NCBI RefSeq assembly: GCF_023702065.1
Contig: NZ_QFDM01000003.1
Location: forward strand, 186,001-250,000
DNA from: Methanoculleus oceani
Lineage (GTDB): Archaea > Halobacteriota > Methanomicrobia > Methanomicrobiales > Methanoculleaceae
Direction: 5' to 3'
Length of the DNA stretch: 64,000 nt
Numbering within the stretch: position 1 is the stretch's first letter; every line of letters starts with the position of its first letter. Under the pieces are notes generated by a model that worked only from the letters and a program-made list of their open reading frames with translations, did not search any database and had not been told where the DNA came from. Shown one piece after another: positions 42,409 to 51,266 of the stretch. The position numbers were made by a program, and so were the translations under genes.

Positions 42409-43237
42409 ACTCCCCGTTGGAGAAGGCGTCGAGGCGCTCGTAGACCTGATCGATGAGTACTTCGGCTGGCTGCTTGACGGCGTCAGCGAAGGGCTGCGGT
42501 TCCTCGTGGGCGGGTTTCAGGATCTCCTTCTCTTCATACCGGCACCTGTCCTGATCCTCCTCTCAAGCGTGCTTGTCTGGTTCGTCACCCGGCGCGGTAC
42601 AAGGCTGGCGGTCCTCACCGCGCTCGGCCTGCTGCTGGTCTGGAACCTCGGGCTCTGGGATCTCGCGATGCTCACCCTGGCACTCGTCATCGTCTCGACG
42701 GTCCTTGCGCTCGCGATATCGATCCCGGTCGGGATCGCGGCTGCAGGCAGTGACCCGCTGAATGCCGCCCTCCGGCCGGTCCTCGACCTCATGCAGACCA
42801 TGCCCTCGTTCGTCTACCTCATCCCGGCGGTGATCTTCTTCGGCCTCGGGAGCGTCCCGGGCATCATCGCGACGGTTGTCTTCGCGATGCCCCCGGCGCT
42901 CCGCCTCACGAATCTCGGCATCCGGCAGGTGCCCCGGGAGTTGATCGAGGTTGCGGATGCTTTCGGCACCACGCCCCGCCAGAAACTCTTCAAGGTGCAG
43001 CTTCCGGTCGCGCTCCCCACCATCATGGCAGGGGTGAACCAGTGCATCATGCTCGCCCTCTCCATGACCGTCATCGCATCGATGATCGGGGCAGGAGGGC
43101 TCGGCTACCAGGTGCTCGTGGGTATCCAGCGGGTGGATATCGGCATGGGGTTCGAGGCAGGGCTTGCCATCGTGATCATCGCGATCATTCTGGATCGGAT
43201 CACCCAGAGCCTTGCGCCGCAGCACGAGGGGCGGTGA
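42395..43237 (+). CDS. proW: Glycine betaine ABC transporter permease
   Basis: A 280-residue membrane permease with about six spans and the binding-protein-dependent transport signature (EVADAFGTTPRQKLFKVQLPVALPTIMAGVNQ with the EAA loop). ATG 42395 is preferred because GGGGGATGAG lies at ribosome-site distance; an ATG at 42386 has no spacing from that sequence. It overlaps proV by 14 bases. The gap to proX is 398 bp, so proX is likely transcribed separately. Confidence 0.93.
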   Translation: MQLPKLPVGEGVEALVDLIDEYFGWLLDGVSEGLRFLVGGFQDLLLFIPAPVLILLSSVLVWFVTRRGTRLAVLTALGLLLVWNLGLWDLAMLTLALVIVSTVLALAISIPVGIAAAGSDPLNAALRPVLDLMQTMPSFVYLIPAVIFFGLGSVPGIIATVVFAMPPALRLTNLGIRQVPRELIEVADAFGTTPRQKLFKVQLPVALPTIMAGVNQCIMLALSMTVIASMIGAGGLGYQVLVGIQRVDIGMGFEAGLAIVIIAIILDRITQSLAPQHEGR

Positions 43238-43410
43238 CCCGTCCCGATATTTTCTTCAAGAGGAACGAGCGGCCTGCTCATCCCCCCGCATCATCTGTCA
43301 TATTGATCGAACGGATGACGGACAGTCGGCGCTTCGAGAATGGTTTCCTGGCCGGACATTCGTTCAAATCAGGTTTCAAAATGGCTCCGTTCGTCAAACA
43401 GAACCCGTAA

Positions 43411-43635
43411 AACCTATATAAGGTTAGGACCATAGTTGAACTGGTCAAAATCTGGCCTTTTTGCCCTGGGGTGCAAACACGCCAGGAGTGGCACGTACCG
43501 CCACCTCTGCTCTATGTCCGGACCATCGGCGAATCGTCGTTCCGGACAGTTCGTGAGAGCCCGGAACCCCACGTAGCCGGGTTCTGAATGCCAGCTTGCC
43601 GCCCTCCGGCGGTGAGAAAACTACATGGTGAAGAT
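43411..43635 (+). promoter_or_regulatory. proX promoter and long five-hairpin leader
   Basis: A TATA box ATATA lies between AACCT and AGGTT (43411-43425). Start of transcription near 43440 predicts a leader of about 195 nt. It contains five hairpins in a row: CCTGGGGTG/CACGCCAGG (43465-43486, one mismatch), GTGGC/GCCAC (about 43488-43504), GTCCGGA/TCCGGAC (43516-43547), AGAGCCCGG/CCGGGTTCT (43556-43585, one G-U) and GCCGCC/GGCGGT (43598-43613). Then GGTGAAG precedes the ATG. It may be an RNA control region for the binding protein. 43238-43410 shows nothing clear. Confidence 0.5.
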
Positions 43636-44511
43636 ATGATTCAAAAGAAAGGATCCCTGCTCGCATTGACGGGCTTTGTCCTGGTGCTCTTCCTCTTCTC
43701 CGCCGGCTGCACCGGCACGCAGACAACCGAGCCTGCAAAAGAGATCAGCATCGGATACGTCACCTGGGACTGCGCCATAGCGAGCACCAACGTGATGAAG
43801 CAGGTCTTTGAAGAGGCAGGATACGACGTCACCCTGGTCGCGGTCGACGCAGGACCGCTCTTTCAGGCGCTTGCCCGCGGTGATGTAGACTTTACGACGA
43901 CCGGATGGCTCCCTCACACCCATGAACATTACTGGGAGCAGTACGGCGACCAGATAGATTACGTCAACGAAAACATTCCCGGAGCGGCACGCATCGGACT
44001 CGTCGTACCCGCCTACGTGACCATCGACTCGATCGAGGAGATGAACGACGTCGCCGATCAGTTCGGCGGCAGGATTGTCGGTATCGAGCCCGGCGCGGGC
44101 ATCATGACCCGGACCGAGCAGGCCATTGATGAATACGGCCTCAACTACGAGCTGGTTGCAAGCAGCAGTGCCGGCATGGCGACGGAGCTGCGGACCGCCA
44201 TCAACAACGAGGAGTGGGTCGTGGTGACCGGGTGGTCGCCGCACTGGAAGTTCGGCCGCTACGACCTCAAGTTCCTCGAAGACCCGAAAGGCGTCTACGG
44301 CGGAGCCGAGGACATCGTGACCCTCGCGCGGCAGGATCTCGCAACCGACGATCCGGAGGCCCACGGCATCCTGACCCGGTTCGAGTGGACCGCCGAGGAT
44401 ATCGCCTCGGTCATGACCGATATCGAGGGCGGCATGCCTGAAGAGGAGGCCGCGCGGAAATGGGTCGACGCCAACCGCGACACGGTCGATGCCTGGCTTG
44501 GGACAGCATAA
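43636..44511 (+). CDS. proX: Glycine betaine-binding lipoprotein (OpuAC/ProX type)
   Basis: A 291-residue substrate-binding protein. The signal peptide ends in the lipobox FSAGC with C25, followed by a Thr-rich linker. Tryptophans for the betaine cage are in YVTWDCA, TTGWLPHTHEHYW and VTGWSPHWKF. GGTGAAGAT precedes ATG 43636. A T-rich stretch (CTCTCTTTTTTC) just after the stop may end the transcript. It works with proVW for uptake of compatible solutes. Confidence 0.92.
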   Translation: MIQKKGSLLALTGFVLVLFLFSAGCTGTQTTEPAKEISIGYVTWDCAIASTNVMKQVFEEAGYDVTLVAVDAGPLFQALARGDVDFTTTGWLPHTHEHYWEQYGDQIDYVNENIPGAARIGLVVPAYVTIDSIEEMNDVADQFGGRIVGIEPGAGIMTRTEQAIDEYGLNYELVASSSAGMATELRTAINNEEWVVVTGWSPHWKFGRYDLKFLEDPKGVYGGAEDIVTLARQDLATDDPEAHGILTRFEWTAEDIASVMTDIEGGMPEEEAARKWVDANRDTVDAWLGTA

Positions 44512-44692
44512 TCCCTCTCTTTTTTCACGACATCAATCAAGATTACCCCGTGGGTATCCGCTTCACGGCGCTCCGGGCGTTCATCACCGCGTTCAGTCCG
44601 GGCAGCGTGGATGCCGCATCCTCTACGGGTTGGCCCGGAGCGGCGAGAGGATAACCATCGGACAAAAAAGGTTGTGCGGGGCGCCCGGAGGA

Positions 44693-47600
44693 TTACGCCG
44701 AGCCGATGTAGTGCCCGAGCGGCTCGAGGGTGATCTCCTCGCGCTTGATGGCATCGATCGCCATCGCCGCGGCCCGGGCCGCCTGGAGCGTGGTGATGTA
44801 GGGGATGCCGTAATCGACGGCGGCCCGCATGATCTGGATGTGGTCCTGCCGGGACGCCTTGTCCGCCGGGGTGTTGATGATCAGCCGGATGCCGCCTGAA
44901 CGCATGGCATCGATGACGTTCGGGGAGCCTTCCTGGACCTTGCGCACAAGGTTTGCCTCGACGCCGTTCTGGGTGAGGAAGTCGACGGTCCCGCTCGTTC
45001 CGTAGAGCGAGAGGCCGAGTTCCCTGAGTTTCCGCGCGACGGGCAGGAGTTCTTCCTTCTGCTCGTCCGTCACTGAGATGAAGACGTTCCCGGTCGTCGG
45101 CAGGGTGTTGTCCGCGGCGGTGCATGCCTTGTAGTAGGCACGGCCGAAGTCGTAGTCGATCCCCATCACCTCGCCGGTGCTCTTCATCTCCGGCCCGAGC
45201 ACGGTGTCCACGCCGGGGAGTTTGTTGAAGGGCAGGAGCACCTCCTTCACCGCTACGTGCTCGATCTCCCGCTCGGCGACATCCATGTCGGCGAGTTTCC
45301 TGCCGACCATCACCTTCGCCGCGAGCTTCGCGAGAGCGATGCCCGTCGCCTTCGCGACGAACGGCACGGTCCGGCTCGCACGCGGGTTCGCCTCGAGCAC
45401 ATAGACCACGTCGTTCTGGACGGCATACTGGATGTTGATCAGCCCGACGACACCGAGGCTGAGGGCGAGGTTCTTCGTGTAGTCACGCACCCGCGCGATC
45501 ACCGAGGCCGAGAGGGACTGCGACGGGATGACGCAGGCCGAGTCGCCGGAGTGGACGCCGGCCCACTCGATATGCTCCATGATGCCGCCGATCAGGACAT
45601 CCGTCCCGTCACAGACCGCGTCGACGTCGATCTCGACGGCACCCTGGAGGAACGAGTCGATCAGCACCGGGTGCTTCCTGCTCACCCGGACGGCCTCTTT
45701 GATATAACTCTCGAGTTCGGCCTCGTCGTGGACGAGTTCCATCGCCCGTCCGCCGAGGACGTAGGACGGCCTGACCAGCACCGGGTAGCCGATCTTCCCG
45801 GCCATCGTCCGCGCCTCCTCCTCGGAGTAGGCGGAACTGTTCGCGGGGCTCGGGATGCCGAGCCGGGTGAGGAGCTGGCTGAACCGGTCACGGTCTTCCG
45901 CCACGTCCATGGCGTCGGGCGACGTGCCGAGGATCTTTGTTTTGAGGCCGAGGCGCCGGATCTCCGCTTCCAGCGGCACGGCCAGGTTCACCGAGTTCTG
46001 GCCGCCGAACTGGACCATGACGCCGTAGTAGTCGTCCTTCTTGAGGATGTTTACGACGTCCTCAAGTTGCATCGGCTCGAAGAAGAGCCTATCGGAGGTG
46101 TCGGCGTCGGTCGAAACGGTCTCGGGGTTGTTGTTGACGATATGGACCTCGATCCCCTCTTCCTCGCGGAGCGCCATCACCGCGTGGACGGTGCAGTAGT
46201 CGAACTCGATCCCCTGCCCGATCCGGATCGGCCCGGAGCCGAGGATCAGCACCTTTCTGGCACCGTTCCGGGTCAGCTCGCACCCGTCCTCCCAGGTGGA
46301 GTAGAAGTAGGGCGTGGTGGCCGGGAACTCGGCGGCGCAGGTATCCACCATCTTGTAGGTCACCGTTCCGGTGAGGGGTCCGATCTCGTCGGCGGTCTTT
46401 TTCGTCAGCGCCTGCAGTTCTTCGTCCGAGAAGCCGTAGCGCTTCGCGACCCTGACGTCCCCCGGCGCAAAAGCGATCTGGAGTTTTCGTTCGAGATCCA
46501 CGACGTTCTTGATCTTCTCTAAAAAGAACGGCGTGATGGCGGTGAGGTCTGCAACCTCTCCGACCGTGAACCCCTCCCGGAAGGCATCGAAGAGGCACCC
46601 GAACCGTTCGTCCGTCGGGGACGTAAGGATCATCCGGATCTCGCTTGGGCTCGTGTGCCGCTGCATATCGTTGTCGAGCGACCGGAGCGCCTTCTTGAAC
46701 GCCTCCTCGACCGTCCGCCCGATCGCCATCACCTCGCCGGTGCTCTTCATCGCCGTGGTGAGCGTCCGGTCCGCGGACTTGAACTTGTCAAACGGCCACC
46801 GCGGCACCTTCACCACAACGTAGTCGACGGCAGGTTCGAACGATGCCGGGGTGACGCCGGTCACGGTGTTCATGATCTCGTCGAGCCGGAGGCCAATGGC
46901 GATCTTTGCCGCCACCCGGGCGATCGGGTAGCCGGTCGCCTTGGACGCGAGCGCGGACGATCGCGAGACACGGGGGTTCACCTCGATGATCCGGTAGTCG
47001 CCTTCTTTGTAGGCGAACTGGATGTTGCAGCCGCCCTGGACGTCGAGCGCCCGGATGATCCTTATCGCGGCGGTCCGGAGCGTCTGGAACTCGTCGTCCC
47101 GCAGGGTGAGGATGGGCGCGACGACGACGCTCTCGCCGGTATGGATGCCCATCGGGTCGACGTTCTCCATGCCGCAGACGATGATGCAGGTATCGGACGC
47201 GTCGCGCATCACCTCGAACTCGATCTCCTTCCACCCGGCGACGCTCTCTTCCACCAGAACCTGGTGGATCCGGGAGCGGGAGAGCCCGATCTCGATGATC
47301 CGCCGCATCTCTTCGGGTGTGTGCGCCACACCGCCGCCGGAGCCGCCCAGGGTATATGCCGGCCTGATGATCGCCGGGAGACCGACCTCGCGGATCGCCT
47401 CGTCGATCTGGTTCATGTTCTCGAGGATCATGCTCCGGGGGACGGGCTCGCCGATGGCGTTCATCAGGTCCCGGAACTGTTCCCGGTCCTCTCCCCGGTA
47501 GATCGCCTCAAGCGGTGTGCCGAGGATCTCCACGCCCTCGAGCGCACCCATCTCCGCGAGTTCCGCCGTCATATTGAGGCCGGTCTGGCCGCCCATGCCG

Positions 47601-47863
47601 CTCAGGATCCCGTCGGGCTTCTCCTTTTTGATGATCTTCGCTATGATCTCGGCCTTCAGGGGTTCGATGTAGATGACGTCCGCCGTATCGGGGTCGGTCT
47701 GGATCGTCGCAGGGTTCGAGTTTACGAGGACGACCTCGACACCCTCTTCCCGGAGCGCGCGGCAGGCCTGCGACCCTGAAAAGTCGAATTCGGCCGCCTG
47801 CCCGATCTGGATCGGGCCGGAACCGATGATGAGAACTTTCTTGATGTGAGATTTCTTCGGCAT
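44693..47863 (-). CDS. carB: Carbamoyl-phosphate synthase large subunit
   Basis: A 1056-residue synthetase. It consists of two homologous ATP-grasp halves (about 1-545 and 550-930), starting with VLIIGSGPIQIGQAAEFDFSG and VLILGSGPIRIGQGIEFDYC, and a C-terminal MGS-like allosteric domain (about 930-1056; VFISVTDEQKEELLPVARKL). Both ATP sites look complete (GGSGGGVAH; RPSYVLGGRAMELV). It makes carbamoyl phosphate for arginine and pyrimidines from glutamine-derived ammonia. It shares the A of TAATG with carA, so they are coupled. Confidence 0.97.
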   Translation of the reverse strand: MPKKSHIKKVLIIGSGPIQIGQAAEFDFSGSQACRALREEGVEVVLVNSNPATIQTDPDTADVIYIEPLKAEIIAKIIKKEKPDGILSGMGGQTGLNMTAELAEMGALEGVEILGTPLEAIYRGEDREQFRDLMNAIGEPVPRSMILENMNQIDEAIREVGLPAIIRPAYTLGGSGGGVAHTPEEMRRIIEIGLSRSRIHQVLVEESVAGWKEIEFEVMRDASDTCIIVCGMENVDPMGIHTGESVVVAPILTLRDDEFQTLRTAAIRIIRALDVQGGCNIQFAYKEGDYRIIEVNPRVSRSSALASKATGYPIARVAAKIAIGLRLDEIMNTVTGVTPASFEPAVDYVVVKVPRWPFDKFKSADRTLTTAMKSTGEVMAIGRTVEEAFKKALRSLDNDMQRHTSPSEIRMILTSPTDERFGCLFDAFREGFTVGEVADLTAITPFFLEKIKNVVDLERKLQIAFAPGDVRVAKRYGFSDEELQALTKKTADEIGPLTGTVTYKMVDTCAAEFPATTPYFYSTWEDGCELTRNGARKVLILGSGPIRIGQGIEFDYCTVHAVMALREEEGIEVHIVNNNPETVSTDADTSDRLFFEPMQLEDVVNILKKDDYYGVMVQFGGQNSVNLAVPLEAEIRRLGLKTKILGTSPDAMDVAEDRDRFSQLLTRLGIPSPANSSAYSEEEARTMAGKIGYPVLVRPSYVLGGRAMELVHDEAELESYIKEAVRVSRKHPVLIDSFLQGAVEIDVDAVCDGTDVLIGGIMEHIEWAGVHSGDSACVIPSQSLSASVIARVRDYTKNLALSLGVVGLINIQYAVQNDVVYVLEANPRASRTVPFVAKATGIALAKLAAKVMVGRKLADMDVAEREIEHVAVKEVLLPFNKLPGVDTVLGPEMKSTGEVMGIDYDFGRAYYKACTAADNTLPTTGNVFISVTDEQKEELLPVARKLRELGLSLYGTSGTVDFLTQNGVEANLVRKVQEGSPNVIDAMRSGGIRLIINTPADKASRQDHIQIMRAAVDYGIPYITTLQAARAAAMAIDAIKREEITLEPLGHYIGSA

Positions 47864-48918
47864 TATGGAATCTCCCTGTATATGCGGTCAAAGAAGTGTA
47901 TCTCCGTATCCCGGGGTCCGCCGTGCGCCTCCGGGTGGAACTGGACGCAGGTGATGTTGAGATCGGGGTTCTCGAACCCTTCGACCGTGCCGTCGTTCAC
48001 GTTCCGGTAAGAGACGACGCATCCCTCGGGCAGGGTCTCCTCGTCCACCGCGAACCCATGGTTCTGCGTGGTGATGTAGATGCTCCCGTCCCGGTAACGC
48101 ACCGGCTGGTTCGTCCCCCGGTGACCGAACTTCATCTTGTAGGTCTCGGCGCCGAGCGCGAGAGCGGCCACCTGGATGCCCATGCAGATGCCGATGACCG
48201 GCAACTCCCCGGCCAGATCCCGGACGCACCGGACGGCGTGCGTTGCCCTCCTCGGGTCGCCGGGGCCGTTGGTGATGAAGAGTGCGTCGGGCTTTGCGGC
48301 CATCACCTCGTCCGGTGCGGCTGTGTGCGGAAATACGTGGATGTCGGCACCACGGTAGTTGAGACTTTCAAGGATATGCCGCTTCACCCCGAGGTCGATG
48401 ATGGCGATCCGTTTTCCGGGGCCGCTGACCCGGTAGGGCTCAGTGCAGGAGACGCTCCCGATGAGGTCGACCTCGCTGATCGGGGAGACAGCCCGGGCGC
48501 GCCGCACCGCTTCTTCGCCGTCATCGCTGCCGACGATGAGGGATGCCCGGAGGGTGCCGACCGTCCGGGTCTTTATCGTCAGGCTGCGGGTGTCGACGCC
48601 CGACATCCCAAAAAGACCGTTCTCTTCGAAAAATTCCGCAACCGAGGGTTGCGTCGTGGGTATCGCGGCGATCTCACGCGCGATACAGCCGCGCGCGTGA
48701 ACCAGCGGACTCTCAAAATTCTGCTGATCAACACCGTAGTTCCCGATGAGGGGGTACGTAAACATCAAAATCTGTCCGGCATAACTGGGGTCAGTCAATG
48801 CCTCCATGTAACCGGTCATCTGCGTCGTGAAGACGAGTTCGCCGGAACATGCCCCCTCAACGCCAAAACCATCCCCTACAACAAATGTTCCGTCTTCAAG
48901 ACCCAGAACCGCCTTCAT
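47863..48918 (-). CDS. carA: Carbamoyl-phosphate synthase small subunit
   Basis: A 351-residue glutaminase subunit. The N-terminal CPSase domain (VLGLEDGTFVVGDGFGVEG, TGYMEALTDPSYAGQI) is followed by a class I glutamine amidotransferase: the nucleophilic cysteine in VIGICMGIQ, the histidine in VQFHPEAHGGP, and TNGPGDPR of the oxyanion region. ATG 48918 is the first start and is not much longer than in relatives. It is the first gene of carA-carB. Confidence 0.96.
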   Translation of the reverse strand: MKAVLGLEDGTFVVGDGFGVEGACSGELVFTTQMTGYMEALTDPSYAGQILMFTYPLIGNYGVDQQNFESPLVHARGCIAREIAAIPTTQPSVAEFFEENGLFGMSGVDTRSLTIKTRTVGTLRASLIVGSDDGEEAVRRARAVSPISEVDLIGSVSCTEPYRVSGPGKRIAIIDLGVKRHILESLNYRGADIHVFPHTAAPDEVMAAKPDALFITNGPGDPRRATHAVRCVRDLAGELPVIGICMGIQVAALALGAETYKMKFGHRGTNQPVRYRDGSIYITTQNHGFAVDEETLPEGCVVSYRNVNDGTVEGFENPDLNITCVQFHPEAHGGPRDTEIHFFDRIYREIP

Positions 48919-49063
48919 GAATTACCATATCATGTGGATCAGATTCCTTATTAACGGTAATGACTGATCGAACGCCTGCCCCTGCAACCCTGCCGGAAAC
49001 CCGAAACCGCAGGCCCCCGGATACCCGAAATATTGAAGGCGGCAGGGCGTGAGGTGAGATGCG

Positions 49064-49948
49064 ATGAGCGAGAGCGCGGCAGAAAAGATCCAGTCCATCG
49101 AGACGCCAGAAGGGACGTTCACTCTCAGGCTCGTCCTCGACGACCTCGGGAGCATCTATCCGGGCATGATCCGGTATACCGTCGAGGTCCTCCGCGGCGC
49201 CGAGACGGTCTACACCTACGCGATCAACACCTACGAGAGTGCACGCCAGGGCTCCCTCTTCGACACCCGGGCGGCGGCCGAGATTGTCTTCGCCCGGCTC
49301 GCGCACGACGTGGCGTCCCGCCCCCATCTCTACACCCGGCCGCGGGTCTTCACCCGCCCGCTCCCGGGCACCGGCACGGCCGACGTCGTCATCCTGCAGG
49401 GGAGCCCACGCCGGTTCGGAAACTCCGCGAAGGTTGCGTCGTGGTGCGACGACGAGGCCGCCCGGGCCGGCCTCTCCTCCCGGGTCTTCTTTTTGCAGGA
49501 GATGGAGATCCGCTCATGCATCGGCTGCTACGTCTGCTACGACCAGGGCTACTGCCCGGTCGACGACGATATGCCGGAGATCATCCGGGCTCTGGAATCC
49601 GCTTCCGTTCTCGTCGTCTGCACCCCGGTCTACACCGGCACCGTCCCCGCGGGGCTGAAGGCGGTGATAGACCGCTGTCAGTGGCTTCACGCCCGGGAGA
49701 AGATACTGGGGAGAGAGGTGCGCGCCCGGGGCCTGCTCGTCGCCGTCGCGGGACGGCGGGGAACCGAGCCGTTTGTCTGCGTAACGGGGGTGGTCGACGC
49801 ATTCATGGGAAACCTGGGCATCCGTCCCGCCGTGCCGGTGCTGATCGGCGACCTCGACCGGGCGAGAGACGTGGAGAAGATCGGCGGGGTTGAGGACGAC
49901 GTCCGGGCGGCGTTACGCGCGCTGCTTGCTCCCCGAGACGAAGGATAA
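49064..49948 (+). CDS. NADPH-dependent FMN reductase-like flavoprotein with N-terminal extension
   Basis: A 294-residue protein. The first 105 residues (IETPEGTFTLRLVLDDLGSIYPGMIRYTVEVL split over beta strands) form a separate domain that I do not recognise. From about residue 108 a flavodoxin-like fold begins: VVILQGSPRRFGNSAKVA, then a cysteine motif CIGCYVCYDQGYC as in Isf-type proteins, and VVCTPVYTGTVPAGLKAVIDR. The start ATG 49064 has GAGGTGAG upstream. A smaller relative is at 13059. Confidence 0.8.
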   Translation: MSESAAEKIQSIETPEGTFTLRLVLDDLGSIYPGMIRYTVEVLRGAETVYTYAINTYESARQGSLFDTRAAAEIVFARLAHDVASRPHLYTRPRVFTRPLPGTGTADVVILQGSPRRFGNSAKVASWCDDEAARAGLSSRVFFLQEMEIRSCIGCYVCYDQGYCPVDDDMPEIIRALESASVLVVCTPVYTGTVPAGLKAVIDRCQWLHAREKILGREVRARGLLVAVAGRRGTEPFVCVTGVVDAFMGNLGIRPAVPVLIGDLDRARDVEKIGGVEDDVRAALRALLAPRDEG

Positions 49949-49976
49949 TATAGCATCCGTCCCCCACCGATGATGC

Positions 49977-50321
49977 ATGGCAGAAGTGACTGTTGAGATT
50001 GTCGGGTTTGCGGAATCCGAATGCGGCCCGTTTCCCTGCGACGAGACGAGATCCTGCGGCCTTGAGACCTGCTACCCGTCCAATAGCCTGATGGACGCCA
50101 TCAGCGCTCTGCGCGACGAACTTCTCGCCGGCTACGGCGAGAAGGTCGAGGTGAAGACGACGCTGATCGACGAAGAGGTGCCCGACCACATCAGGGAGAT
50201 CATCGAGGAACGCCACCCTCCTATCCCGATCGTTCTCGTCAACGGAAGGCTTACGTCGATCGGGAGGGTCTCGCTCGATCTGATAAAAGAAGAGATTGAT
50301 TATGCGCTTGAAGAGTCCTAG
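49977..50321 (+). CDS. Thioredoxin-fold-like protein with clustered cysteines
   Basis: A 114-residue protein. EVTVEIVGFAESECGPFPCDETRSCGLETCYPSNSL has four cysteines in the first 32 residues, then a helix (MDAISALRDELLAGYG), a beta strand (KVEVKTTLI) and PPIPIVLVNGRLTSIGRVSLDLIKEEI, which reads like the second half of a thioredoxin-like fold. The cysteines could be redox-active or bind metal. No family name is certain. The stop shares CTAG with the carbonic anhydrase stop. Confidence 0.65.
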   Translation: MAEVTVEIVGFAESECGPFPCDETRSCGLETCYPSNSLMDAISALRDELLAGYGEKVEVKTTLIDEEVPDHIREIIEERHPPIPIVLVNGRLTSIGRVSLDLIKEEIDYALEES

Positions 50322-50899
50322 AATATCTTCGTCAACTCTCCGGTCGCAAGGTCGAAGTACAGGCCGTGAAGTTTGACCCGTCCCTCTTTTTCCGCAGCCA
50401 TGACCGGCGGGTAGGTTCGGAGGTGCTCAAGCTGCAGGGCGACGTTCTCGATCTCGATGAGACGCAGCCGGTTCTTCTCTTCTTCGGGATTCTTCGGCGC
50501 CGGGATTCTGGCATCGACCCGGTTTTTCGCCTCCATCGCGTTATTCAGCCAGAGCGGGACATACGCGTCCTTGCTCTCGTGGTCCAGCGCCTTTATGGCG
50601 CCGCAGTCGGAGTGTCCGCAGATGACGATATCCCCGACCTTGAGGTGCTTGACTGCGTACTCGAGCACGGTCGCGAAGTTCCAGTCGTGAATCGGGACGA
50701 TGTTGCCGATGTTCCGCTGTACGAAGAGTTGCCCGGCTTTCGCGCCGGTGATGCGCTCGGGATTCACTCTTGAGTCGGAGCATCCTATCCAGAGAACCTC
50801 CGGGTGCTGGCTTGACGCAAGCGGAGCGTAATGTTCGGGATCTTTTGCGAAATCTTCTTCCAGAAATCGCTTGTTACCATCAAGAAATTTCTCTATCAT
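50318..50899 (-). CDS. Beta-class carbonic anhydrase
   Basis: A 193-residue carbonic anhydrase. The zinc ligands are C40 in IGCSDSRV, with the D42/R44 dyad, and H96 and C99 in VICGHSDCGAIK. Reversible CO2 hydration would supply CO2/bicarbonate to a methanogen that reduces CO2. ATG 50899 fits the family start (MIEKFLDGNKRF); the open frame continues upstream. A TTTTTAAATC box about 75 bases upstream is a possible promoter. Confidence 0.93.
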   Translation of the reverse strand: MIEKFLDGNKRFLEEDFAKDPEHYAPLASSQHPEVLWIGCSDSRVNPERITGAKAGQLFVQRNIGNIVPIHDWNFATVLEYAVKHLKVGDIVICGHSDCGAIKALDHESKDAYVPLWLNNAMEAKNRVDARIPAPKNPEEEKNRLRLIEIENVALQLEHLRTYPPVMAAEKEGRVKLHGLYFDLATGELTKIF

Positions 50900-51164
50900 C
50901 CGTATACTCCGTAAGGCTGATATGGGCGACCGTCTCGGACGAGTGCGCCTCGAAGAGGGATTACTCCCGGGATTTAAAAATGTATACGCCAGGGTATTGT
51001 GGGGAGATGAGCCGGGAAAACAAACGGTGTTCCGGCCCCGGACGAGGCCTGACACGCTGGAACAACCCTGTACATGAATGCCCGGATCGGGGGTGCAGGA
51101 TACCGGATATACCGCGAGAAGAAGACTAAACCCCTTAACAGAGCCAGGTTGTTTAAATAACTAT

Positions 51165-51194
51165 CCTCTGCCGGGGTCGCAATACCGGCAGAGG
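51165..51194 (-). terminator. 10-bp hairpin downstream of ilvD
   Basis: CCTCTGCCGG (51165-51174) and CCGGCAGAGG (51185-51194) are perfect complements with a 10-base loop. On the minus strand it follows the ilvD stop by about 70 bases and leads into AT-rich ATAGTTATTTAAAC. It sits in the 367-bp gap before the carbonic anhydrase; the rest of that gap holds only the promoter candidate. Confidence 0.55.
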
Positions 51195-51266
51195 AGTATG
51201 CGCTCCCTTGAGGGGGGAGTTGCGGAACCGTTCGTGACTGCGATGGGTTCCCGGCAAAAAAAGAGG

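Noticed and set aside
45257-46522. Long plus-strand frames opposite carB (421 and 374 residues)
   Set aside because: carB is complete and unambiguous on the minus strand; the opposite frames have shadow composition (LDLPLGDIHVGEF, many D/V/R/H) and no start signals.
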